A stretch of 64,000 nucleotides of DNA from Lentzea sp. NBRC 102530. GTDB lineage: Bacteria; Actinomycetota; Actinomycetes; Mycobacteriales; Pseudonocardiaceae. This document shows, in pieces, positions 1 to 9,540 of this stretch. The stretch lies in contig NZ_BSTF01000010.1 of the NCBI RefSeq assembly GCF_030269365.1, positions 248,001-312,000 on the forward strand, given 5' to 3'. The notes below the pieces were generated by a model. It saw only the letters and a list, made by a program, of their open reading frames with translations, was not told the origin of the DNA and searched no databases. The position numbers were made by a program, and so were the translations under genes. How positions within the stretch are numbered: position 1 is the stretch's first letter; each line of letters begins with the position of its first letter.

Positions 1-1
1 G

Positions 2-1282
2 CTGCTGCTGTTCTCGCTCTCGGCCGTGACGGCGTTCGCGTTCCCGTTGCTGATGAGCACCGCGAACGAACGCACCCAGCAGTTCGTGATCAGCCGCACC
101 GCCGACCTCGACCGCTTCGCCACCCTGCCGGTCGACGTCGTGGTGTCCGAGGCCGAGCGGTACGCCGAGGTCTACGGCGAGGAGATCGTGGTCGTCGACG
201 CGTCCGGCACGCCGGTCGTCGAGTCGGGCATGACGGCGGAGGACGTGTCGGCGCAGATCGACGCGGCGTTGCGCAACCAGCCCGCGAAGACCGTGCCGAC
301 GGTGCTGCCGTGGAGCGGTGGCGACGTGCTGTTCGCGCGGCCGGTCGGCATCGGCACGAAGGTCGCGGGCGCGGTGGTGCTCAGGGCCTCGACGGAGGTG
401 GCGGCGCTGGACGTGGCACGGCGCTGGGCGCTCGTGCTGGCCGGGGCGTTGCTGGCGGCGTGCGCGTGCGTGCTGCTCGCGCTCGTGGTGTCGCGCTGGT
501 TGCTGAGGCCGTTGAAAGAACTCGACAGGGGTGTGCGGGCGGTCGCGGCGGGGCAACGGCGCACCCACGTCGCCGACACCGCCGGACCGGCTGAGCTCAG
601 GGCGTTGTCGGAGTCGTTCAACCGCATGTCCGACGCCGTCGCCGAAGCCGCCGACCAGCAACGACGCCTCATCGCCGACGCCTCGCACCAGCTGCGCAAC
701 CCCATGGCGGCACTGCGGATCCGGGTCGACATGCTGCCGTCCAACTCCTCGTTGCTCACCGAGGTCGAACGGCTGGAACGGTTGCTGGACGGGCTTCTCG
801 CGCTCGCCTCGGCCGAGAGCACCGCCACCGAACGGGCCGCGGGCGGCGTCGAACCCGAACTCGCCGACCTCCAGGTCGTGGCGCACGACCGGGTCGACGC
901 GTGGCGGGCGGCGGCGCAGGCCGAGGGCGTCACGATCACCGTCGACGACCGGAGCCACGGGCTCGTCCGGTGCGCGGTGTCGGACCTCGCCCAGGTGCTG
1001 GACGTGTTGCTGGACAACGCCATCAGGTACGGCGCCACCGAGGTCGCGGTGATCTGCGACCGCGCGACGCTGACCGTGCGGGACAACGGGCCCGGCCTGT
1101 CCAAGAAGGACATCAAGCACGCCACCGAACGGTTCTGGCGCGGCGACGACTCACGGCGCGGCACGGGCCTCGGCCTGGCGATCGCCGAGCGGATCGTGAC
1201 GGCGCACGACGGGAAGCTGACGCTGCACAGCGACAACGGCTTGGTCGCCACGGTCGCACTGCCGAAGGAGCCGCTGCTGTGA
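2..1282 (+). CDS. Two-component sensor histidine kinase, 5' end cut by window
   Basis: Membrane sensor kinase that should autophosphorylate on His and pass the phosphate to a response regulator, which must lie left of the window. The reading frame is open to the first base and begins inside a hydrophobic helix (LLLFSLSAVTAFAFPLL), so the first residues are missing; the GTG at 26 is internal to that helix. An extracytoplasmic loop of about 115 residues is followed by a second TM segment near residues 140-165, a HAMP domain, a HisKA domain with DASHQLRNPMAAL (phosphoacceptor His) and a HATPase domain with N-box DNAIRYG, DNGPGL and GTGLGLAIAERI. The stop overlaps the GTG of the next gene, so the two are translationally coupled and the lipoprotein may be part of the same signalling unit. 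Confidence 0.93.
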   Translation: MLLFSLSAVTAFAFPLLMSTANERTQQFVISRTADLDRFATLPVDVVVSEAERYAEVYGEEIVVVDASGTPVVESGMTAEDVSAQIDAALRNQPAKTVPTVLPWSGGDVLFARPVGIGTKVAGAVVLRASTEVAALDVARRWALVLAGALLAACACVLLALVVSRWLLRPLKELDRGVRAVAAGQRRTHVADTAGPAELRALSESFNRMSDAVAEAADQQRRLIADASHQLRNPMAALRIRVDMLPSNSSLLTEVERLERLLDGLLALASAESTATERAAGGVEPELADLQVVAHDRVDAWRAAAQAEGVTITVDDRSHGLVRCAVSDLAQVLDVLLDNAIRYGATEVAVICDRATLTVRDNGPGLSKKDIKHATERFWRGDDSRRGTGLGLAIAERIVTAHDGKLTLHSDNGLVATVALPKEPLL

Positions 1283-2190
1283 GGCCCCGCCACCCCTCGC
1301 CCGGCACGCGGCCGGGCAACACCGCGCTCAGCCGCCGCACCTTCCTCCTCGGCACCCTGGCCCTCACCGCGTGCGGGACGAGCGAGCCGGACGGCACCAT
1401 CCGCATCGCGGGCGGCGAACCCGGCGGTTTCTACAACGACTTCGCCACCCTGATCTCCCGCCTCGCCCCGAGCCCGCTCACCATCACCCCCGTCCAGACC
1501 GGCGGCAGCGCCGACAACCTCAGGCACCTCCGCGAGGGCACCGCCGAACTCGGTCTCTCCCTGAGCGACAGCGCCCACATGGAACCGGGCCTCGTCGCCC
1601 TGGGTCGCGTTTACGAGAACTACCTGCAGCTCGTGGTCCTGCGGAACTCGCCGTACAACTCGGCGGCCGACCTCGTGGGCAAACCGGTGTCGCTCGGCGC
1701 CGACGGCTCCGGCGCCGCTTTGCAGGGCAGCAGGCTCGCGCTGGGCGTGCAAGAGCAGCACTACCCGCTGCGCAACGCCATCGACGCCCTGATGTCCGGC
1801 GAGATCGCCGCCCTGCTGTGGTCCGGCGGCGTTCCCACCCCGGAACTCGACAAGGCAAGCGGCATCAGGCTCCTCCCCCTCGACGGCTTCCTGCCGAAAC
1901 TGCGCCACGAGCACGGCAAGGTCTACGAACGCGTGGACGTCCGCATGGGCGTCTACGGCTCCCCCGTCGACGTCCCCACGATCGGCACGCCGAACCTGCT
2001 GGTGTGCCGGCCCGACCTGAGCGCCGAGTACGCGGGCGCCGTCGTCCGGCTGCTCGTGGGCAAGGCGGCGGAACTCGTGCCGGAGCAGGCACTCGGCACG
2101 CAGTACCTCGACGTGCGCAGTCTGATAGACACCGGCAAGGTCCCCCTGCACCCCGGCGCGGCGACGGAATACCGGAGGCTCCACGGATGA
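1279..2190 (+). CDS. TAXI-family solute-binding lipoprotein
   Basis: Extracytoplasmic binding protein of the TAXI (TRAP-associated) type, 303 aa from the GTG that overlaps the kinase stop (GTGA). The N-terminus has twin arginines (SRRTFLLGTLALTAC) ending in a lipobox with Cys, so Tat or Sec export and lipid anchoring are likely. The mature part starts TIRIAGGEPGGFYNDFA, the usual first strand and ligand loop of TAXI proteins. No TRAP membrane subunit is present nearby. Coupling to a histidine kinase suggests that it presents a ligand to the sensor rather than feeding a transporter; this is inference. The stop overlaps the next start by ATGA. Confidence 0.85.
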   Translation: MRPRHPSPGTRPGNTALSRRTFLLGTLALTACGTSEPDGTIRIAGGEPGGFYNDFATLISRLAPSPLTITPVQTGGSADNLRHLREGTAELGLSLSDSAHMEPGLVALGRVYENYLQLVVLRNSPYNSAADLVGKPVSLGADGSGAALQGSRLALGVQEQHYPLRNAIDALMSGEIAALLWSGGVPTPELDKASGIRLLPLDGFLPKLRHEHGKVYERVDVRMGVYGSPVDVPTIGTPNLLVCRPDLSAEYAGAVVRLLVGKAAELVPEQALGTQYLDVRSLIDTGKVPLHPGAATEYRRLHG

Positions 2191-2720
2191 TCAGCACGAT
2201 GGCGTCGGTCTCGCTGGACGGGTTCTTCGAGGGCCCCGGCCACGACATCGACTGGCACCACATGAGCGACGAGCTGCACAGCCACATCAACGCCGAGCTG
2301 GCGAAGTTCGGCACTTTCGTCGACGGCCGCCGCAACCACGAGCTGATGCTCGCCGCCTGGCCGCACGCCGAGGACCACCCCGAGTGGCCGCAGGCGATGC
2401 GCGACTTCGGCCCGATCTGGCGCACCGCCCGCAAGATCGTCTACTCGCGCACGAGGACGTTCTCCGACTGGAACACCGAGACCCGCACCGAGGTCGACCC
2501 GGACGAGATCCGCGCGATCACCACCGACGTCGTGGTCGGCGGCAACGAGCTGCTCCAGACGTTCTTCGAGCACGACCTGGTCGACGAGGTCCGGCTCTAC
2601 CTCAACCCCGTCGCGCTCGGCGCGGGCACGCCGTTCTTCCAGAAGCCGAACGCCCTGGCGCTCAAGAGCACCAGGGCGTTCGACAACGGAGTCGTGGAGC
2701 TGATCTACGGCAGGCGCTGA
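2187..2720 (+). CDS. Dihydrofolate reductase-fold (RibD C-terminal-like) protein
   Basis: A 177-aa DHFR/RibD-C domain reductase of unknown substrate. It begins MISTMASVSLDGFFEGPG, the typical strand and loop of this family, and has TTDVVVGGNELLQTFFEHD and the LVDEVRLYLNPVALGAGTPF segment near the C-terminus. Such proteins are NADPH-binding and often annotated dihydrofolate reductase family, but few have a proven reaction and it should not be read as the cell's folate enzyme. The ATG overlaps the stop of the lipoprotein gene, making a three-gene coupled set. Its 3' end overlaps the convergent VWA gene by 16 bp. Confidence 0.85.
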   Translation: MISTMASVSLDGFFEGPGHDIDWHHMSDELHSHINAELAKFGTFVDGRRNHELMLAAWPHAEDHPEWPQAMRDFGPIWRTARKIVYSRTRTFSDWNTETRTEVDPDEIRAITTDVVVGGNELLQTFFEHDLVDEVRLYLNPVALGAGTPFFQKPNALALKSTRAFDNGVVELIYGRR

Positions 2721-3670
2721 CCGAAGAGCAGGGCAGCTGCGGCGGCGAACATCGCCGTCATCGTGCCCAGCAGCAGCCACGGTTTCGAGGCGTCCGCCTG
2801 CTTCTTCTCGTACCCGATCTGCTCGCCCAGGGTGTCGTAGACCCGGCGGAGTTCCTCGGCGGAGGCGGCCTTGAAGAACTCGCCGCCGGAGATCTTCGCG
2901 ATCTCCTTCATCGAGTCGTCGTCGACGGGCACGGACTGCTGCCTGCCCTCGATGTCGACCACGCCGTCCTCAGTGCCGAACGAGATCGTGGAGATCGGGG
3001 TCCCGGCCTTCTTCGCGTCCTCGGCCGCGTCGAACGCCTTGCGGGTGCCGACGGTCTCCTTGCCGTCCGTCATCAGCACGATGCGGGCGGGCGGAGGTCC
3101 TTCGGCGCCGCCGACGACCTTGCCGAACGAGTCGATGGACGCCATCGCGGCCACCAGCGCGTCACCGGTCGCGGTCGACTGGGCGAGCTTGAGCCCGTCG
3201 ATCGACTGCGAGACGGCGGCCCGGTCGGTCGTCGGCGCGACGAGCACCGTGGCGGAGCCGGCGAACGAGATCAGGCCCAGGTTGATGCCCGGCGTGAGAC
3301 CTTCGGCGAACGACTTGGCGGCCACCTGCGCGGCCTCCAGCCGCGACGGCTTCACGTCGGTGGCCTTCATCGACAGCGACACGTCGACGACCAGCATGAC
3401 GGTCGCCCTGTTGCGCGGCACGCGTTGCTCGGACGTCGGACCGGCCAGCGCGACCGTCAGCAACGCGAGCGCCGCCAGCAGGAACGCCGCCGGGACGTGC
3501 CGCGACCAGCGTTCCCGCTTGGGCGCGACCCTCTCCAGCAGCTCCAGGTTCGTGAACCGCAGCACCCTCTTGCGCCGCAACCGCTGCACGAACACGTACG
3601 CGGCGCCCAGCACCGCGACGGCGACCAGCAGCAGGAACCACCACGGGGCGACGAAGTTCGAGAAGCTCAT
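2705..3670 (-). CDS. VWA-domain membrane protein (BatA-like)
   Basis: A 321-aa membrane protein with two N-terminal TM helices (WWFLLLVAVAVLGAAYVFV and FLLAALALLTVALAG), then a von Willebrand A domain with an intact MIDAS start DVSLSMKATD, the second MIDAS Thr in STATGDAL and VLMTDGKE. A TM helix near the C-terminus follows a predicted helical segment (TMTAMFAAAAALLFG). It is the third gene of a moxR-DUF58-VWA operon, overlapping the DUF58 gene by 4 bp, the arrangement of Rv1479-Rv1481 in mycobacteria. MoxR ATPases with VWA partners act as chaperone-like assembly or insertion machines; the client here is unknown. Confidence 0.9.
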   Translation of the reverse strand: MSFSNFVAPWWFLLLVAVAVLGAAYVFVQRLRRKRVLRFTNLELLERVAPKRERWSRHVPAAFLLAALALLTVALAGPTSEQRVPRNRATVMLVVDVSLSMKATDVKPSRLEAAQVAAKSFAEGLTPGINLGLISFAGSATVLVAPTTDRAAVSQSIDGLKLAQSTATGDALVAAMASIDSFGKVVGGAEGPPPARIVLMTDGKETVGTRKAFDAAEDAKKAGTPISTISFGTEDGVVDIEGRQQSVPVDDDSMKEIAKISGGEFFKAASAEELRRVYDTLGEQIGYEKKQADASKPWLLLGTMTAMFAAAAALLFGQRLP

Positions 3671-4607
3671 GCGACACCCCCGGACCAGCGGCGCTTGCGC
3701 GCCACCACGAAACGAACCGTGTCGGCGATCCAGTCCGAGTCGGTCCGCAGCACCAGGTGCCCGGCTCCCGCGCGGCGCAGGCCCGCCGCCACCTCGGCCC
3801 GGTGTTCCGCGGCCGCGGCGTTGAACTCCTTGCGCAGCAAGGCGGACGCGGTCACCTCGCGCTGCCGCCCGGTCTCCGGGTCCGACAGCACGACGGTGCC
3901 GACCTCGGGCAGGTCGACGTCACGCGGGTCGACGACCTCGATGGCCACGATGTCGTGCCGCGCGGACAACGCCCGGAGAGGCCGCTGCCACTCCATGCCG
4001 CCGAGGAAGTCGGAGATCACCACGATCAGGCCGCGCCGGCGCGGAGGCCTGCGCAGCTGTTCCAGCAACGCCGCCAGGTCGCCGCGGGTGCCCTCGGGCG
4101 CGCGGTCGATCTCGGCGATCTTGCGGATCATGCCGCGCGCGTGCGCCAGCCCGCCGCGTGCCGGGACGCGGACGTTCTCCGCGCCCGTCGAGATCGCGGC
4201 GCCGATCCGGTTGCCACCGCCGCGGGTCAGGTGCGCGACCGCGGCCGTCGCGGCGATCGCCAGGTCGCGCTTCTCGCACGCGGCGGTGCCGAAGTCGAGC
4301 GACGGCGACAGGTCGATCGCGACCCACGTCTCCAGCTCGCGGTCGGCGACCGTCTCGCGGATGTGCGGGATCGTCGTGCGCGCCGTGACCGCCCAGTCCA
4401 TCCGGCGCACGTCGTCACCGGGCTGGTAGGTGCGCGCCTCGCCCGGCTCGGTGCCCGGCCCCGGCACGAGGCCGAGGTGGTTGCCCTGCAACAGGCCGTC
4501 GAGCCTGCGCCGGACGTCGAGCTCCAGCATGCGCAGCGCGGCCTCCATCCGGACCCCGCGCAACACGGGCGGCGCCCAGGACGGGCGCTCCTCCGCCTTG
4601 TCCCGGC

Positions 4608-4611
<4 letters not shown>
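3667..4611 (-). CDS. DUF58 domain protein
   Basis: A 314-aa cytoplasmic protein of the DUF58 family, the usual middle member of MoxR operons. The family signature is clear: EPGEARTYQPGDDVRRMDW followed by VAIDLSPSLDFG, a VWA-like start with DxSxS-type residues. It overlaps moxR by 4 bp upstream and the VWA gene by 4 bp downstream, so the three products are made together. The biochemical role of DUF58 proteins is not settled; partnership with MoxR is inferred from constant co-occurrence. Confidence 0.9.
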
Positions 4612-5657
<1,046 letters not shown>

Positions 5658-5717
5658 GTGCGGGCCTCCATGCGGAACAGGGTTTACCGATCGTTGACAG
5701 TCTTACTCTTCGCCTGT

Positions 5718-6248
5718 TCAACCGCTGTGAAGGGTGTCCAGGTCGTCCGGTGTGTCGACGTCCCGGGCCTCACCGAGCAAAGCGGACACTTCGACGGGTT
5801 CGAGCTTCAGCAAGGTGCGGCGCAACGGCAGGTCCGCCGGCTCTTCAGGGAGGGCTTCACGCAGCTCAGCGGCGTTCCAGAAGCCGATCAGCCACTGCAC
5901 GCGGTCGTCCCTGAGCACGGCGTTGCGCCCCGGGGCCCGCAGGCGCGCGATGGTGTCCTTCGTGAGCCCGGGTTGATCCACCGCGAGCACGGCGACCCAC
6001 TCCTCGGTGACCCGCGCGAGCCCGGCGGCCAGTCCGGCGAGCGGACCGCCACCGGGTGGGTCCTCGCGCGCCCAGAGCACGCCGGGAAGGTCCTTCTCCG
6101 GCCCCACAACGACCTTCTGCGCGGCGTCGTCCACAACGGACAGCACGTGCTCGAGCAGGGTGCCGTCCCGAAAGGACAGTGCAGCCTTGTCGACGCCGCC
6201 GAGGCGTTCACCCTTGCCGCCGGTGAGGACGATCACCGCGTACGTCAC
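5718..6248 (-). CDS. mobA: Molybdenum cofactor guanylyltransferase-like nucleotidyltransferase
   Basis: A 176-aa NTP-transferase of the MobA type, which links GMP to molybdopterin. The N-terminus VIVLTGGKGERLGGVDKAAL is the LxGGxxxRxGxDK nucleotide-binding loop, and the metal-site region is LAVDQPGLTKDT. The GTG start overlaps the stop of the upstream TetR gene (GTGA), so translation is coupled to it. No other moco genes are nearby. MobA proteins are usually near 190-200 aa; this one is slightly short but has both motifs. The link between a MobA-like enzyme and a TetR/exporter module is unexplained, and a different NTP-sugar substrate cannot be excluded. Confidence 0.75.
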   Translation of the reverse strand: MTYAVIVLTGGKGERLGGVDKAALSFRDGTLLEHVLSVVDDAAQKVVVGPEKDLPGVLWAREDPPGGGPLAGLAAGLARVTEEWVAVLAVDQPGLTKDTIARLRAPGRNAVLRDDRVQWLIGFWNAAELREALPEEPADLPLRRTLLKLEPVEVSALLGEARDVDTPDDLDTLHSG

Positions 6249-6928
6249 GCCCTGCCTCCGATGTGCGCGGCGACGCCTTCCAGGAACAGGTGCAGGCCGA
6301 AGTCGAACTCCGCGGCCATGTCGTCCGCGTCGAGGAGGTCGTCCGCGTCGAACACCCCGGCCGCGACGATCTTCGCGAGCGCGGGCATCCGGCGCGGGTC
6401 GACGATCTCGCGCAGCCGCTGCCCGTACTGGGCGCTGAACCGGTCGGGGTCCTGCTCGTAGCCCCGCGTCAGGCCGACGGTCAGCCACGCCTCGCCGTGC
6501 ACGAAGGTCATCAGGCCCATCACCACGCCGACCTTCTCGCCCGCCTCCAGCGGCGTGTCGTCGAGCGCCCCCAGCGCGCGGTCGAACCAGGCGAGGCTGC
6601 GCGGGCCGCTCGGCGGGCCGTTCAGCGGGAGCTGCAGGAACCACGGGCGCCGGCGGACGCCGCTCAGCAACGCCTTCGCCCACACCCCGAGCTGGGCGCG
6701 CCAGTCACCGTCCGGCAGCGACGGCGGCTCGTCGAACGCGGCGTCGGCCATCAAGGTGAGCAGCTCGTCCTTGTTCTTGACGTGCCGGTAGAGCGCCATC
6801 GTCGCGTTGCCCATCTCCTGGGCGACGCGCGCCATCGACACGGCGGCAAGCCCTTCGGCGTCCGCGATCGCGATCGCGGCGCGCGTGATGTCGGCGGCGT
6901 CGATCGTCGGCTTGCGCCCCCTCTTCAT
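6245..6928 (-). CDS. TetR-family transcriptional repressor
   Basis: A 227-aa TetR regulator with an N-terminal HTH (ITRAAIAIADAEGLAAVSMARVAQEMGNATMALYRHVKNKDEL) in two parts and a TetR_C-type ligand domain. It diverges from a DrrAB-type exporter, the classical layout in which the repressor is released by a substrate of the pump. The 77-bp gap holds two copies of GCGTATGnnnTACGC, the likely operator. Its 3' end is coupled to mobA. Autorepression and control of the exporter are inference from layout and operator. Confidence 0.9.
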   Translation of the reverse strand: MKRGRKPTIDAADITRAAIAIADAEGLAAVSMARVAQEMGNATMALYRHVKNKDELLTLMADAAFDEPPSLPDGDWRAQLGVWAKALLSGVRRRPWFLQLPLNGPPSGPRSLAWFDRALGALDDTPLEAGEKVGVVMGLMTFVHGEAWLTVGLTRGYEQDPDRFSAQYGQRLREIVDPRRMPALAKIVAAGVFDADDLLDADDMAAEFDFGLHLFLEGVAAHIGGRA

Positions 6929-6947
6929 GCCCCCTAGTCAAACAGAT

Positions 6948-6990
6948 GCGTATGCCATACGCTAATTTGGGTTTTGCGTATGAGCTACGC
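6948..6990. promoter_or_regulatory. Tandem TetR operators between regulator and exporter
   Basis: Two 15-bp sites sharing GCGTATGnnnTACGC lie 28 bp apart: GCGTATGCCATACGC at 6948-6962 is a perfect palindrome, and GCGTATGAGCTACGC at 6976-6990 keeps 5-bp arms. They sit in the short divergent gap, the second ending just before the exporter RBS (AAAAGGGGG). The spacing is close to three helical turns, placing both on one face of the DNA. The binding protein is inferred to be the adjacent TetR. Confidence 0.75.
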
Positions 6991-7005
6991 ATAAAAGGGG
7001 GTTCG

Positions 7006-7914
7006 ATGATCGTCGAGACAGAGGGTCTGACGAAGAGCTACGGGCCGACGACCGTGCTGAGAGGCCTGGACCTGGAGGTCACCGAGGGGTCGGTGCTCGC
7101 ACTGCTCGGCCCGAACGGCGCCGGCAAGACCACCACGATCCGCATCCTGAGCACGCTGACCAGGCCGGACGGCGGCACGGCCAGGGTGTGCGGGTTCGAC
7201 GTGGTGCGCGCCGGGGCCGACGTGCGCGGCGCGATCAGCCTGACCGGGCAGTACGCCGCGGTGGACGAGGAGCAGACCGGCCGCGAGAACCTGGTCATGA
7301 TCGCCCGGCTGCGCGGTTTCCCCAGGCCGGCGTCACGCGCGCGGGCCGCCGAGTTGCTGGAGCGGTTCGACCTGCTGGACGCGGCGGACCGGCGGGTGCG
7401 CACCTACTCGGGCGGCATGCGGCGGCGCCTGGACCTCGCGATGAGCCTGGTGGCACGGCCGCGGCTGCTGTTCCTGGACGAGCCGACCACCGGCCTCGAC
7501 CCGGTCAGCCGCACGACGGTGTGGGACGCGATCACCGACCTGGTGCGCGACGGGGTGACGATCTTCCTCACCACCCAGTACCTGGAGGAGGCCGACCGCC
7601 TCGCCGACCGGATCGTGGTGCTGCACAACGGGGGCGTCGTCGCGGACGGCACCGCGGACGCGTTGAAGAACTCGGTCGGCGGCACCCGCCTCGACCTCAC
7701 GTTCCGCTCCCCCGCGGACGCTTCACGTGCCCGGAACGTCGTCGGCGGCGTGGCGGACGGACCGACGCTGAGCGTGCCGTCCGACGGCAGCGCCGCACAC
7801 CTGCACCGGGTGCTGGACGACCTGCTGGGGGCGCGGGTCGAGGTGCTGCGCGTGGCCACCCACCGCCCGACGCTGGACGACGTGTTCACGTCGTTGACGG
7901 CGGTGGCGGCATGA
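7006..7914 (+). CDS. ABC exporter ATP-binding protein (DrrA-like)
   Basis: A 302-aa ATPase of the daunorubicin-resistance (DrrA) family that powers drug or lipid export with the permease that follows. Walker A GPNGAGKTTTIRIL, signature YSGGMRRRLDLAMSL, Walker B LLFLDEPTTGLDP and a C-terminal DrrA-type tail ending in RPTLDDVFTSLT are present. I chose ATG 7006 because it has the RBS AAAAGGGGG 5 bp upstream; an in-frame ATG at 6946 would put the operator inside the coding region. The stop overlaps the permease start (ATGA). Confidence 0.93.
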   Translation: MIVETEGLTKSYGPTTVLRGLDLEVTEGSVLALLGPNGAGKTTTIRILSTLTRPDGGTARVCGFDVVRAGADVRGAISLTGQYAAVDEEQTGRENLVMIARLRGFPRPASRARAAELLERFDLLDAADRRVRTYSGGMRRRLDLAMSLVARPRLLFLDEPTTGLDPVSRTTVWDAITDLVRDGVTIFLTTQYLEEADRLADRIVVLHNGGVVADGTADALKNSVGGTRLDLTFRSPADASRARNVVGGVADGPTLSVPSDGSAAHLHRVLDDLLGARVEVLRVATHRPTLDDVFTSLTAVAA

Positions 7915-8654
7915 CCGCCTCGCTGACCATGATCGGCCGCAGCATCAGGCTGAGCCGCCGCAACCTCGACCTCGTGATCATGGCGATCGTGCTGCCGGTG
8001 CTCATGATGGCGTTGTTCGTGTACGTCTTCGGCGGCGCGATCAGCTCGACGCAGTCCTATGTGGACTACGTGGTGCCCGGCATCCTGGTGCTGTGCACGG
8101 GGTACGGCGCCACCTCCACGGCGATGTCCGTCACCGACGACGTGAAGAAGGGCGTCGTCGACCGGTTCCGCTCGATGCCGATCAGCGGGTTCTCCGTGCT
8201 GACCGGGCACGTGGTCGCGTCGGTCGCGCGCAACGGGCTCGCGACGTTCGCGGTGGTGCTGGTGGCGTTGCTGATGGGGTTCCGGCCGGCGGCGTCGTTC
8301 GGGTCGTGGATCCTCGCGATGGGGCTGCTGGCGCTCTACGTGCTGGCGTTGTCGTGGCTCGCGGCCGGGTTCGGCGTGGTCGCGCGGACCGTCGAGTCGG
8401 CCAGCCTGCTCGGGTTCTTCATGCTGTTCATCCCGTACCTGAGCAGCGCGTTCGTGCCGGTCGCCACGATGCCGTCCTGGTTGCGCGCGGTGAGCGAGCA
8501 CCAACCGATCACGCCGGTCATCGAGACCGTGCGGGCGTTGCTGACCGGCCAGGAGGCGACCTCGGGCTGGCTCGCGCTCGGCTGGTCCGGTGGCCTGCTG
8601 GTGGTGGCGTTCGGCTGGGCGACCTGGCTGTTCAGCCGGATCAGCCGCCGCTGA
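7911..8654 (+). CDS. ABC-2 type exporter permease (DrrB-like)
   Basis: A 247-aa membrane subunit with six predicted TM helices and the ABC-2 motif region (VDRFRSMPISGFSVLTGHV). It pairs with the DrrA-like ATPase, with which it overlaps by 4 bp. The substrate is not evident; control by a TetR protein suggests a toxic small molecule. The 3' end overlaps the convergent aldo/keto reductase by 14 bp. Confidence 0.92.
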   Translation: MTASLTMIGRSIRLSRRNLDLVIMAIVLPVLMMALFVYVFGGAISSTQSYVDYVVPGILVLCTGYGATSTAMSVTDDVKKGVVDRFRSMPISGFSVLTGHVVASVARNGLATFAVVLVALLMGFRPAASFGSWILAMGLLALYVLALSWLAAGFGVVARTVESASLLGFFMLFIPYLSSAFVPVATMPSWLRAVSEHQPITPVIETVRALLTGQEATSGWLALGWSGGLLVVAFGWATWLFSRISRR

Positions 8655-9513
8655 GGTGCGCGAAGTCGAGGCGGGTGAGTTCCTCCGGGCTGAGCAGGAG
8701 ATCGCCCGCCTCGACGTTCTGCCGCAGGTGGTCCGGGTCTCCCGTGCCGGGGATGACGAGCACGTGCGGTCCGCGCGCGAGCGTCCACGCCAGCCGGACC
8801 TGGGCGGGCGAGACGTCGCGGGCGCGGGCGATCTCGGTGACCTCGTCGTCCTCGGCGGACGTCCCGGCCTCCTGGTTCGCCCCGGCCAGCGCGAAGAACG
8901 GCACGAACGCGACCCCGCGCTCGCCGCAGACGCCGAGGAAGTCGTCCTGCTCGGGGTGGTGGCCGAGGCCGAAGGAGTTCTGCACGCACACGACCTCGGC
9001 GATCCGTTGCGCCTGGTCGAGGTGGTGCGGTTTGACGTTGGACAGCCCGAGGTGCCGGACCAGCCCGGCGCGCTGGATCGCCGCCAACGCCTCGAAGTGC
9101 GCGCTGACGTCGTCGAGGCCGCTGATCCGCAGGTTGACCACGTCGAGGTGGTCCCGGCCGAGTTGACGCAGGTTCTCCTCGACCTGGCCGCGCAGCTGCT
9201 CCGGTGTCGCGAGCGGCAGCCACTCCCCCTGCGGCGTGCGGCCGGGCCCGATCTTGGTGACGATCACCAGGTCGTCCGGGTACGGCGCGAGCGCGCTGTT
9301 GATCAGTTCGTTCGCGGACCTGGTGGCGGAGAAGTAGAAGGCGGCCGTGTCGACGTGGTTCACGCCGAGGTCGACGGCCGCGCGGAGCACCCGGATCGCC
9401 TGGTCCCGGTCACGGGGCTGAGCGCTCGGGTCGAAGGCGGTGCCGTGCTGCGGCAGCCGCATCGCGCCGAAGCCGATCCGCCGCACTGTCAGGTCACCCA
9501 GTCGCCACGTCAT
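8641..9513 (-). CDS. Aldo/keto reductase with Asn at the catalytic His position
   Basis: A 290-aa NADPH-dependent TIM-barrel oxidoreductase. Start at MTWRLGDLTVRRIGFGAMR was chosen over an ATG three codons upstream because it matches the family's first strand. Tetrad members Asp55, Tyr60 and Lys87 are present (HVDTAAFYF, VTKIG), but the usual LxH after the third strand reads DHLDVVNLR, with Asn127 where His normally stands. C-terminal NADP-binding residues lie in VLVIPGTGDPDHLRQN. The substrate is unknown. Some actinobacterial branches share the Asn, so it is probably a subfamily trait rather than an inactivating mutation. Confidence 0.88.
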   Translation of the reverse strand: MTWRLGDLTVRRIGFGAMRLPQHGTAFDPSAQPRDRDQAIRVLRAAVDLGVNHVDTAAFYFSATRSANELINSALAPYPDDLVIVTKIGPGRTPQGEWLPLATPEQLRGQVEENLRQLGRDHLDVVNLRISGLDDVSAHFEALAAIQRAGLVRHLGLSNVKPHHLDQAQRIAEVVCVQNSFGLGHHPEQDDFLGVCGERGVAFVPFFALAGANQEAGTSAEDDEVTEIARARDVSPAQVRLAWTLARGPHVLVIPGTGDPDHLRQNVEAGDLLLSPEELTRLDFAHLSGG

Positions 9514-9540
9514 TCCGTGCACTGTGCCAGCCTTGGTGTC

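Noticed and set aside
172..2184. Long minus-strand open frame opposite the kinase and lipoprotein genes
   Set aside because: It is the antisense shadow of high-GC codon use; the plus-strand proteins have full domain motifs and the minus-strand product has none.
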